From UBA1181 sp045600225 (GTDB lineage Bacteria > Bacteroidota > Bacteroidia > Bacteroidales > Paludibacteraceae), in contig JAZRXL010000025.1 of assembly GCA_045600225.1 (NCBI GenBank), positions 31,608 to 95,607 on the forward strand: a DNA stretch of 64,000 nt, written 5' to 3'. The translations under genes were made by a program, and so were the position numbers. Numbering within the stretch: the first letter of the stretch is position 1; the number at the start of each line of letters is the position of its first letter. Positions 54,193 through 62,394 of this stretch are shown here, in pieces. Under the pieces are notes generated by a model that worked only from the letters and a program-made list of their open reading frames with translations, was not told the DNA's origin and did no database searches.

Positions 54193-54228
54193 TATGTTAA
54201 ATATGTAAAATTTTACATATTTAACATA
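54193..54228. repeat. 36-bp perfect palindrome, right copy
   Basis: Same core as at 22100-22139, with 41 identical bases (54193-54233) and the same orientation. It sits in a 390-base non-coding gap between the DUF1703-type gene and the end of the defence operon. A short hairpin (CTACCA ... TGGTAG, about 54129-54149) lies just before it. The surrounding bases differ from the left copy on both sides. Confidence 0.85.
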
Positions 54229-54316
54229 ATGTAAATAAATTGATTATGTAAAATTCCAAACTATATAATCTGACACTCTTTTTTAAGCAAAGGATTTGAG
54301 ACACATTGACACTATC

Positions 54317-55120
54317 TCACTCTTGTTTTAGCTTTTCTAATATGTCATCTAACATTGACACTCTTGTTTTTATTCTGTTTGTAACAGATTCTATCTCGTC
54401 TTTGTATTTAGAGAAAATCGATTCTATAACACTCAATAACCTATCTGATATTTGAATCAACGCAAGGAGATCGAATACCGCCTGTCCCCAATTACAAGAG
54501 CGAAATGTTTCATACTGGCACTCAAATGAGGAAGACTTATGTGCGTCAATTTGGTTACGAATAGTATGCTCAACTCCAATTTCCGACATGTTATTCAGTT
54601 CTTTCTTTATTATACGCCATAACTCATCGTTATCTTTCTTTGGCAAAAGAGACTCTGGGAATCTCTTCATTTCCTTTGACACCTTCTGGAACAAACCCTT
54701 TTCCCTTGCTTCAAACACAATTGTATAGGCATGCTTACTGAGCATTTTTCTTTCGACATCACTCTCTGCCGTCAGAATACTGATTAGCAAAGATAGAGCA
54801 TCCATCTCAAGGAGGGATACAAAACCCATCAATTCCCATATATTGGGGAAGCTGTTTCTGACACTTGCGTATTCTTTTAGCAACGGATCAGACTCATAAT
54901 CAGCATCTGGAACCTTATCTCCGTCATTATCGTTCCTAAGAAAGGCAAATACAGCACATCTATTCCCAAGATAATCTAGTTTTTGCCTACACTCACTAAC
55001 TACCAGAGGAATACTTTTCGTATTTAGTTTACCCAAAATGTCTTTTTCTTCATTTGACAAAGCAAAAGGATACCCTGAGAAAACTTTCTCGCGAATATCA
55101 TCTAAAGAATCATCGTGCAT
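54317..55120 (-). CDS. Helical protein with HEPN-like R-N-x4-H motif, last gene of the defence operon
   Basis: A 267-residue, mostly helical, charged protein without signal or membrane segment. The segment EHTIRNQIDAHKSSSFECQY (about residues 182-201) contains R-N followed by four residues and H, the catalytic signature of HEPN ribonucleases (R-polar-x4-6-H class). The C-terminus is a coiled-coil-like helix (YKDEIESVTNRIKTRVSMLD). Placed behind SIR2, STAND and HNH-like genes, a role as an RNA-cutting effector or as a regulator is plausible. The motif alone does not prove the family; the protein is otherwise unrecognised. A 213-base gap separates it from the preceding gene, so it may be transcribed separately. 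Confidence 0.65.
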   Translation of the reverse strand: MHDDSLDDIREKVFSGYPFALSNEEKDILGKLNTKSIPLVVSECRQKLDYLGNRCAVFAFLRNDNDGDKVPDADYESDPLLKEYASVRNSFPNIWELMGFVSLLEMDALSLLISILTAESDVERKMLSKHAYTIVFEAREKGLFQKVSKEMKRFPESLLPKKDNDELWRIIKKELNNMSEIGVEHTIRNQIDAHKSSSFECQYETFRSCNWGQAVFDLLALIQISDRLLSVIESIFSKYKDEIESVTNRIKTRVSMLDDILEKLKQE

Positions 55121-55333
55121 ATCGTATGAATTAGGATTATTACAATTGGTTGATTAATAACTGAACCTTATTGCTTGCCATAGCAAGAACCTGTCATTTG
55201 ACCAGGTTGGTATTAGGTTCCCAAGTCATCTCCCATACCATCATTTCAAGCGCAAGCGCATCGTCGAAGACAGCCATATTGACTACTATAAGAGGGGACT
55301 TCGCGTGCAAGCGCAAATGAAATAAGACATCTA
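55121..55333. other. Gap inside the defence operon
   Basis: No gene is seen in these 213 bases. The motif GCAAGCGCA occurs twice (near 55250 and 55308), and its reverse form recurs in the stem of the structured element at 62046-62096. A short inverted repeat (ATTGCTTGCCATAGCAA, about 55170) could be a weak hairpin. Confidence 0.3.
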
Positions 55334-56338
55334 TCATGATAACGATAAAGTTCCATCTCCATTCTCAATAATGTAGCCTCTATTTTTCAATACTTCTTTA
55401 TAACACCAAGCGTAATGTTCTATGGTATAGCGATCACCCAATTTACATTTATGTGATTGCATCAACTTTAATATGTCGTTCAGAATATCGTTAGGAAGAG
55501 AATTTCCAAACAACGCATTATGTAATCCAGAAAACCTTTTTGGAAGATTCATTGATTTAACAGCAACTCTAATAACGCTTGCCATTATGAGATTAAAGAT
55601 GTCCACAGGGACTGGGGCTATTTCTTCAGGTTTATTTCCGTCATTCAACTTGTTTGGGACAAGTTTTAACCCAATATCCAATAACACGACTTCATGCTGT
55701 TCATCGGCGATGTCAAATACCATTACAAGCATATAATCGTCAACAATCATCAAGACGGTGTTATCTTTTATTTCCAGACAAACGACTGTGCCCTTGACAG
55801 ACTTCTTCCCATAATCCTTGCACCTAAATAAGGCGTATTTAACTCCTAAGTGTTCAATGTTATTATTTGAAAGAGCCGAACGTAATCTTTCTTCATAGTC
55901 TTGATATAATTTGTGACCAAGATGACCGGTAACAGAAACTCGCCATACCAACGAGCACCAGAATAACATAGCTTCTGACGGTGTCACTTTATTGTTGATA
56001 GTATTCCTTCCTTCTTTATATGTTAATGACAAACTTGACGCATATGTGCTCTCTAACGTGCTAAAATACTTCTCACAGTCTTTACAAAAGATGAAGTCGC
56101 GAACGTCATAGTTCTCTCTACTTTCCATCTTTTCTTCTTGGTCAGTGATAGCTCTTCGCTGATCTTCATAAACGTCTCGTCCAAAATATGAATCCACAAG
56201 ACCATTCTTTATCTCAAATCCTATTTCATGGTCTCGTTTTCCATCCCCATTAATTCTCTTCATGAAGAAACTTGGTATAATGTGAGAGCCGGTTTTATCA
56301 GCGTTATAATGTTTGCACAACAAGCATTCTTTATTCAT
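55334..56338 (-). CDS. HNH-like zinc-finger protein of the defence operon
   Basis: A 334-residue protein. The start at 56338 (MNKECLLCKHYNADKTGSHI) puts the first CxxC at residues 5 and 8 and leaves 2 bases after the SIR2 gene stop. The second pair is in FIFCKDCEKYFSTLE near residue 84, and a SHIIPSFF segment follows the first pair. The CxxC ... H ... CxxC pattern is that of treble-clef HNH endonuclease-like domains, though the typical catalytic H-N-H order is only partly visible. The C-terminal ~220 residues are of mixed fold and unrecognised. Cutting of DNA or RNA is inferred from this and the defence context. Confidence 0.75.
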   Translation of the reverse strand: MNKECLLCKHYNADKTGSHIIPSFFMKRINGDGKRDHEIGFEIKNGLVDSYFGRDVYEDQRRAITDQEEKMESRENYDVRDFIFCKDCEKYFSTLESTYASSLSLTYKEGRNTINNKVTPSEAMLFWCSLVWRVSVTGHLGHKLYQDYEERLRSALSNNNIEHLGVKYALFRCKDYGKKSVKGTVVCLEIKDNTVLMIVDDYMLVMVFDIADEQHEVVLLDIGLKLVPNKLNDGNKPEEIAPVPVDIFNLIMASVIRVAVKSMNLPKRFSGLHNALFGNSLPNDILNDILKLMQSHKCKLGDRYTIEHYAWCYKEVLKNRGYIIENGDGTLSLS

Positions 56339-56340
56339 GA

Positions 56341-59300
56341 TTATTCTCGTGTATTGCAAATACTCCAATTAAAGAAGTTGCTCTTCTTAACCCCAATCCA
56401 GTAGTTTACTCCATCACAAGAAATCCCATACTTTCGAAGATGCATAGCTATTAGAATTGTTAGTTCTGAACATACAAGAACATTCTGCTCCAGTTCCTTG
56501 AACACATCCATTGTTAAAGAATCTATCAAGAACAGGATCTGCGGAATTTTCTTTAGTGTTTCTTTATCTTTTGCGAAGAAACGGACATAATACTGTAGAT
56601 AATCCAAAATTGATTGATAGCCATTTTTGTTCTTGCATAGGATTCGTGTTATCAACACATTGATGGAATTAAGATGCTCATTGATACCATCATGCTTGAT
56701 TCGCTTTGCCAATGCTTCAAGTGCAGCAGAAACGGCATCCTCATTGTCGGAATACATAGACTTTTCTACATCCTCAAATGAAGTGAGTTCCTTATATTTA
56801 TCATTTATTTGCTGGTAAATCTCAAAGAAATCTACGTCATTCAATTCGTCTCTGTGCAAATCAATAAACTGCAGCATTTCATCGTACAGCTTTTCTCGAT
56901 TCATAAAATGTGACATTACGGAGTCTCTTTCACCAAGAATCTGTTTGGCAGAAGATACCAGCCTTTCATAAATTTTCAAGACCTCTTCTTTTGTCCACTT
57001 CAATTCGCTGTCTAAATCAACTATCTGCAAGAAATCGCATGGACTCCATCCTCCACCTTCGTGAGCTCCATTGTCCCACAATGCAGGATTCTCAACAAGT
57101 GCTTTACGTACAATTGCTAATGTAGCATTGTCATGCTTTGCAAAGAATATCATGCCATTTACTGAAGATATTCTGAACTCCGTGTTTTTAAGCACCTGAG
57201 GAATGGTCTTAGAAATTTTCTTGATTTGAGACTTTTTGAGAATACGATTCAGGTTGCCTAACAGGATGTAATCACGCACATCACATATACCACCTACAAA
57301 TTTAACAAGTTTGGAATCTACTATGCTTGCTATTGTTTTATTGTGCTTAGATCTAGAGTAATAGAATAAGTTTTGAGCGAGATCATATTTCTTATTCTGC
57401 CTAACCTTAACAAGTGTATCACTAATAACGGTGGCCGTAAACAGCACGTCATCAGTACGCAACAATGCAGAACATATCAATTTGTATAATTCGTCCGTAC
57501 GACTTCCATCTTCAAATAGTTGATCCTTGTTATCATTCCACAGCTGCAAAGCATATTTATCCCAATACTTTGAAGGTACCGCTTTAATAAGTTCTTCCAA
57601 AAGAGTACAGAAGTTTCTGCGTCCCCAAAATCCTAATGGACTATTTTTGTCAGTCAACAGAGAAAACATTCTCTCCACTAATCCTGGAAGTTGCTTGTGC
57701 AACACATTACTATACGCATAATCTTGACCTATCCTACGCAATGTATTCGTATCATTCATTGTCGTAGAATAGAACATCACCGGATATGGGTATTTCTCAA
57801 AGAGCTTATGTGCAACCTTATACCATTGAGCGTTATCTACAATGCTCCACACTCCAAGTTGCACAAATGTTGGCATTTCCACTAAGAACATTAAACTTCG
57901 TAATGCAGTCTCTTCATTGAAAGCATTGGGGCTATCATTATTTCCATAGGATTGTACTCTTTCCTTTGGCTGAAGACTTTTTCCGAAGAACCAATCTCTA
58001 AGAGAGAATAGATCATCAGATGTTAACGACATATAGCCCTTTGTTGAGAAACGTCCATTTAGATCTCCAAGCAATATGTTGGCTAATTGTGTGGCACGTA
58101 ATCGTTCTACACGGGTAGGTATCGCCTCCAGCAAGTCTGTTGTGAGCATTCTGCGACAGGCATCAGAATCTACCAAACTTAACAGCACAGCCTTGTTGAT
58201 GGAATATTCTGCTCCTGGCTTCCAATTCAATAACTCTTCTTTCAATTTCAGGAAGTCAAATGTAAAAGCTAAACGTAAACACCTTTCGTTGATTACTCTA
58301 TCTGTTGCAGTCCTGCTAACTACTGCCTTTTCTGGATTCCTAAGCGTTCCGATTCGATTCTCCAAACATAATATTCTATCCCTGCTTGCTTCATCTTTTA
58401 AAACCTTCTTGATTTGTTTGAGGATGCTTATTTCTCCTTGGTGCACATACATCTGCTGCTCAAAGGCCAATAAAGCAAGCTGAGCTTCTAATTCTGTCAA
58501 AGTTGCCTTGTTCGGAATAGAATCAAGATAGTATGACTGATAATGTGTTCCTCTAACAATTCTCATGTGAGAACGCATAGAAAGCAATTCCTTTGCTTCT
58601 GCTTCATGTATTGTCGAGTCTCTATGCAGATTTCCTGACAAAGAATAAGCTTGAGACCACAAGGTATAACTTTCTGGCATATCATCTTTCTGTTCAACTT
58701 CAAGATGAGTTTCATTTTTTATGGTAGTGAAAAAAGAATCAAGTAGCCATTTGTTAATCTTAGTAGGATCTGCTGGCTTAGGATTATCGCTCCGAAGCAA
58801 ACTTGTTATTTGAGGAAGTACTACTCTGTATATTTTATGATTTTCAAAGAATTGTAAAGTCGCATCATTAAGCGGATTATCATAACAATCTATAAAGAAA
58901 ATCTTTATATCTTCTGCGTTTACAGACTTTGGTGTTGTACTCTTTTTTGCCTCAAGGATGTCTCGAACCCATGAAATCCATGCAATAAAATTCGGATCTG
59001 TACCAGAAAAACCAACAAGGCAAAAGCAATCCTTCAAAAGCGAAATCCTCATCAACTGCATGAAAGCCTCATGCTTTGAAGGATAATCATCGTAATCCTC
59101 ACGTGTTAGAACATATTTACGGTGGACGTCACCATCAAATCCATTTCTTTTATGATCAAAGTCAATGCTCCCATGGAGCTTTATCACCTGTTCCTCTAAT
59201 TTGCGAAGTGATAATGCCGAAGCTTCATTACATTCCTTAAGACATTTTTCTCCACTATTAGAAGACGTATATTTCAACAAATCGTCATAGTTTGTCGTAA

Positions 59301-59802
59301 ATATGGCGTTCCATCCTACGTTTACCATAGACGTAAGAAAATACAGATCCTTTTCTAAGTCTATTGGGCGGGATTCCCCGAAGAGAGATATAGTGTTAGA
59401 AGAATCATCAATGCGAGGGGTATGTGACTCTATGTATGCCTCGATTGACTCACGCACTCCCATTCGTTTTGCAAATAGGCTTGGTACTTCAAGTATTCCT
59501 ATACGTTCAACAATAGACTTGACTATATCATAAACGTAATCCGTGTCCTCTGGATCTTCTATGCGAATTAGATTGTAATGACAGTAATAACCATCAATCT
59601 TTGTCACTACAATTCCCTTCCGCTCAAGTTCTTCAGGAAATAGAACAGCCACCATATCAGTAACCAGTCCGACCCAATTCTTGTAAAGGTCACAAGCACA
59701 ACACGACGCACCAGATCCCACCAACAAGCTCATTTGGTTAGAGCTGATACGTTCTTTCATTTTTTCAATTACGTCTTGTATCGGTATTTTTTGATACTTC
59801 AT
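56341..59802 (-). CDS. SIR2-domain protein with long helical C-terminus (putative NADase effector)
   Basis: A 1,153-residue cytosolic protein. Residues ~20-300 form a SIR2-like NAD-binding domain: SLLVGSGASCCACDL (the G-x-G-A-S loop), GWNAIFTTNYDDLLKYT, EQVIKLHGSIDFDH with the catalytic-type His, and DCFCLVGFSGTDPNFIAW. The remaining ~850 residues are helical and resemble repeat scaffolds (for example ELEAQLALLAFEQQMYVHQG), without further known motifs. In anti-phage systems such SIR2 domains destroy NAD+ after infection is sensed. It lies 31 bases after the STAND gene and runs into the HNH-like gene, so it is part of one operon. Confidence 0.88.
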   Translation of the reverse strand: MKYQKIPIQDVIEKMKERISSNQMSLLVGSGASCCACDLYKNWVGLVTDMVAVLFPEELERKGIVVTKIDGYYCHYNLIRIEDPEDTDYVYDIVKSIVERIGILEVPSLFAKRMGVRESIEAYIESHTPRIDDSSNTISLFGESRPIDLEKDLYFLTSMVNVGWNAIFTTNYDDLLKYTSSNSGEKCLKECNEASALSLRKLEEQVIKLHGSIDFDHKRNGFDGDVHRKYVLTREDYDDYPSKHEAFMQLMRISLLKDCFCLVGFSGTDPNFIAWISWVRDILEAKKSTTPKSVNAEDIKIFFIDCYDNPLNDATLQFFENHKIYRVVLPQITSLLRSDNPKPADPTKINKWLLDSFFTTIKNETHLEVEQKDDMPESYTLWSQAYSLSGNLHRDSTIHEAEAKELLSMRSHMRIVRGTHYQSYYLDSIPNKATLTELEAQLALLAFEQQMYVHQGEISILKQIKKVLKDEASRDRILCLENRIGTLRNPEKAVVSRTATDRVINERCLRLAFTFDFLKLKEELLNWKPGAEYSINKAVLLSLVDSDACRRMLTTDLLEAIPTRVERLRATQLANILLGDLNGRFSTKGYMSLTSDDLFSLRDWFFGKSLQPKERVQSYGNNDSPNAFNEETALRSLMFLVEMPTFVQLGVWSIVDNAQWYKVAHKLFEKYPYPVMFYSTTMNDTNTLRRIGQDYAYSNVLHKQLPGLVERMFSLLTDKNSPLGFWGRRNFCTLLEELIKAVPSKYWDKYALQLWNDNKDQLFEDGSRTDELYKLICSALLRTDDVLFTATVISDTLVKVRQNKKYDLAQNLFYYSRSKHNKTIASIVDSKLVKFVGGICDVRDYILLGNLNRILKKSQIKKISKTIPQVLKNTEFRISSVNGMIFFAKHDNATLAIVRKALVENPALWDNGAHEGGGWSPCDFLQIVDLDSELKWTKEEVLKIYERLVSSAKQILGERDSVMSHFMNREKLYDEMLQFIDLHRDELNDVDFFEIYQQINDKYKELTSFEDVEKSMYSDNEDAVSAALEALAKRIKHDGINEHLNSINVLITRILCKNKNGYQSILDYLQYYVRFFAKDKETLKKIPQILFLIDSLTMDVFKELEQNVLVCSELTILIAMHLRKYGISCDGVNYWIGVKKSNFFNWSICNTRE

Positions 59803-59833
59803 ATATCAGTTAATCTATTCGAACTATAATCCA

Positions 59834-62026
59834 CTAATATTTTAGACTACCAAACATTTCATGTATATCTTTGTCTTCCATCCACATAGCACGCTCATAT
59901 ATAGAGGAACTTTCCTTGAATCGCTTATAATCGTCTTCATCAAAATCATTTTCAAACGAACTAGCTTTAGCTTCCAGTTGTTCATACGTATTAGCGGAAA
60001 CAAGAACATCGTATTCTGCAAGGTTGTCAAGAATACTTTTATCATCTTCAATTTCGTCTGGCGAAGAGTAGTTACTCATATATGCATCTACGCAACATTC
60101 CACTTGATTGCTTACATATTCTGTATCTATTGGGATATCGTACTTTTGAGCAAGAGAACAATATTCTTCATATTCCGAAAGAGATTCGCAAGACAACAGT
60201 ACTTTATTCAGCATAATATCCGTCATAGGGAATGGAAGTTTCTTTCCTACTTGAGAAAGAACATATTTGACGTTATAAACCGATAGTATATTTGCATCAA
60301 AGAATTCCGGTTTTAGCCAATTTGCTATCAAAGTATCGTTCTTTCTATATAAATTTGGGAAAACCCGCAATAGAGCATTTAATAATCCAAATGGATCGTT
60401 AGTTGTAGGCAGCATGCGATTGAAGGCACCTATTACTATCGGATATGCATCTTCATTTATCATCACATAGCCAGAACTTTTTGTAGCATCATGTTTATCG
60501 GAAAACACTGCTACTAGTTGATTAGGGAAACAAGCATATTGTATCAAATCATTGCGATATTCCGTATTTTTATTTAAATAATTGACCAAAAAATCATTTA
60601 CTGACGGATTATAAAAGTTAGCGAAATCCACATTCCACTTTCTATCCGTCAACACAAAACAGCCACTAAGCACTCTTAATACCGCATTCCATGTGCCTTC
60701 ATCCAACCGTAACTCATACACAGCAGAGGTTTTTTCCGCAAAATATCTGAACGCATGACGCCAGTCTTGCAGACGAACTTCTTTACCCATCGTAAGCAAG
60801 ACTAACAAAGCAAACTGCGCTTCACGCATTAACGCTTCATATGCATAGTTCCAAACTTTATATGGATTATCAAATAATCCAATGAAATGAGTTACAAACT
60901 TATCAACGCCAACGTTCTTCCATTCCTGTCGATCGATAAACGTCTCTATTATTCTTGGATTATAATTCACATGCTCTATGATTTTCATATAAGCACGCGT
61001 TGAAATCATTTTGTCAATACAATCTTGGTCAATATCCGAAAAAGCGATATGGTTGTACAGAATCTTGGCTCTGATTGGTTTTGTATAACAGCCTAAGTCT
61101 AAGATGCATTTTGCAATTTCTATATTCGCATTAGCCAATTTTTCAAGTTTGCCCTTTGCCTCAGATAAAATATACTCACGAGTAGTAAGGATTAGAAGTT
61201 TATCTTTTCTTCTCTTTAGAGCATCTATAAAGTTTATTAAAGCACTATCGAAATTCTTTGTTTTAATATCATATGTTGTACTTCCTAAAAAATCATCAAA
61301 GAAGAAAATCTGTTTGCGTCCTTCTTTAAACATTTTGTTTGCCTCTTTGAGGCTTTCTACATAAACAAAGTCCTGCCATCCTTCAGAAAGCAGTTTATAT
61401 GATAGAAATCTGGCTAATGTTGTCTTACCTATTCCGGGCACACCAGATATAATCACATAACTATTATCTTGCAGTATCTTTAATGCATTTGCTGTACTCT
61501 CATTATCAACGAACATTCTAATGTCAGCCGCAATCCGTTCCCGCTCAAAACCTGTTGCATTTACTATATCTGCATTTACTATCGCATCCAAAACATTAGT
61601 ACTTGCCATCCATAGTTGGTAATACTGTCTCTCGATATCCTTGTGCTGATTAATTAGATTATTTAAATCTTCGTTACCATATATGTCCGACTCTTCCTTG
61701 ATATACGGATCAAACATATCCTTTATTACGGCTTTATTGTCAGGAGATAAAGGAACGGTTGTTGTCAGTATATATTTGTCCGGATTTAACTTCTTAACCT
61801 TATCAACTTCTTTTGTTAATGCGTTTTTAAGAGACGACCAATCATTATACCGCTTAGCTTGGACAATGATTTTGCCTTCGGTACTCGATGCACATCTTAT
61901 ATCTATTCCGCCATCCTTACCTTCTTTAAACGACTCAAAACGGCAATCAGTAGAAGCTTGCAAAAGATCTCTTGAGATCAGTTCAAAATCTTGTGGTGAC
62001 AGAAGGTCATGTAAAATATATGCCAT
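59834..62026 (-). CDS. Restriction endonuclease-like / STAND NTPase protein (nSTAND3-type)
   Basis: A 730-residue protein, first gene of the defence operon. Residues ~1-110 are a restriction-endonuclease/Mrr-like PD-(D/E)XK domain: DFELISRDLLQASTDCRFES, then EGKDGGIDIRCASS with the Asp and KIIVQAKRYNDW with Q-x-K. Near residue 193 the NTPase domain begins, with Walker A ISGVPGIGKTTLARFLSYK, Walker B IFFFDDFLGS and the sensor strand KLLILTTREYIL. The C-terminal ~350 residues are helical and act as sensor repeats in relatives. This is the layout of antiviral STAND (Avs/nSTAND3) proteins, which detect a phage product and switch on the attached nuclease. Its start is 2.3 kb from any other known promoter. 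Confidence 0.88.
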   Translation of the reverse strand: MAYILHDLLSPQDFELISRDLLQASTDCRFESFKEGKDGGIDIRCASSTEGKIIVQAKRYNDWSSLKNALTKEVDKVKKLNPDKYILTTTVPLSPDNKAVIKDMFDPYIKEESDIYGNEDLNNLINQHKDIERQYYQLWMASTNVLDAIVNADIVNATGFERERIAADIRMFVDNESTANALKILQDNSYVIISGVPGIGKTTLARFLSYKLLSEGWQDFVYVESLKEANKMFKEGRKQIFFFDDFLGSTTYDIKTKNFDSALINFIDALKRRKDKLLILTTREYILSEAKGKLEKLANANIEIAKCILDLGCYTKPIRAKILYNHIAFSDIDQDCIDKMISTRAYMKIIEHVNYNPRIIETFIDRQEWKNVGVDKFVTHFIGLFDNPYKVWNYAYEALMREAQFALLVLLTMGKEVRLQDWRHAFRYFAEKTSAVYELRLDEGTWNAVLRVLSGCFVLTDRKWNVDFANFYNPSVNDFLVNYLNKNTEYRNDLIQYACFPNQLVAVFSDKHDATKSSGYVMINEDAYPIVIGAFNRMLPTTNDPFGLLNALLRVFPNLYRKNDTLIANWLKPEFFDANILSVYNVKYVLSQVGKKLPFPMTDIMLNKVLLSCESLSEYEEYCSLAQKYDIPIDTEYVSNQVECCVDAYMSNYSSPDEIEDDKSILDNLAEYDVLVSANTYEQLEAKASSFENDFDEDDYKRFKESSSIYERAMWMEDKDIHEMFGSLKY

Positions 62027-62045
62027 ATATTATTATTTTTTTGCA

Positions 62046-62096
62046 GCAAGCGATGGTATCGAACCATAAGCCATACGGCTCCACCTGTGCGCTTGC
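62046..62096 (-). other. Compact three-way-junction element resembling a tRNA 3' half
   Basis: On the minus strand: stem GCAAGCG / CGCTTGC closes the unit, enclosing hairpins AGCC-GTAT-GGCT and ATGGT-TCGAT-ACCAT. The second hairpin reads GGTTCGATACC, a canonical T-loop, and the first would be the long variable arm of a class II tRNA. The D and anticodon arms are absent, so it is not a functional tRNA. It sits 20 bases ahead of the STAND gene start and could be a leftover attachment site or a leader RNA. Confidence 0.4.
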
Positions 62097-62122
62097 ATAT
62101 CATTTTTTTCAATATCGTCCTT

Positions 62123-62365
62123 CTATATCTTCTTCCTTCTCCCTCCAGTATGTTCATTTGAACGAGCTGCGAGTAATGCTTCAAACAATTCTCGCTTCTC
62201 TGCATCCAGCGTACCTTCTTTGATCTTCTTCCTCTGGTATTTCGCCCATGAAAGCAAAGCGCGGTTCTCTACCACATGTTTATCTGGCAGATGTCCTCGT
62301 TCAAGGATATACGCTTTCAAGGCCTCATAGTTTTGATACCAATTGGATTCGCTTTTTGATGTCAT
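62123..62365 (-). CDS. Free-standing helicase-associated domain protein
   Basis: An 80-residue protein that consists almost entirely of one helicase-associated (HA) domain: YEALKAYILERGHLPDKHVV, ALLSWAKYQRKKIKEGTLDA and the basic C-terminus NEHTGGRRKKI. This three-helix module normally hangs at the end of large helicases and helps bind DNA. Here no helicase is attached. It lies 30 bases after the DUF4143-type gene and may be co-transcribed with it. It is probably either a leftover from a larger gene or a small DNA-binding partner. Confidence 0.75.
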   Translation of the reverse strand: MTSKSESNWYQNYEALKAYILERGHLPDKHVVENRALLSWAKYQRKKIKEGTLDAEKRELFEALLAARSNEHTGGRRKKI

Positions 62366-62394
62366 ATCACTGAAATCTTATAATTTTTATGAAA

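Noticed and set aside
22100..54228. Palindromes as ordinary rho-independent terminators
   Set aside because: They contain almost no G/C pairs and lack a following T-run, and they are identical at two distant places. This explanation is less likely but not excluded.
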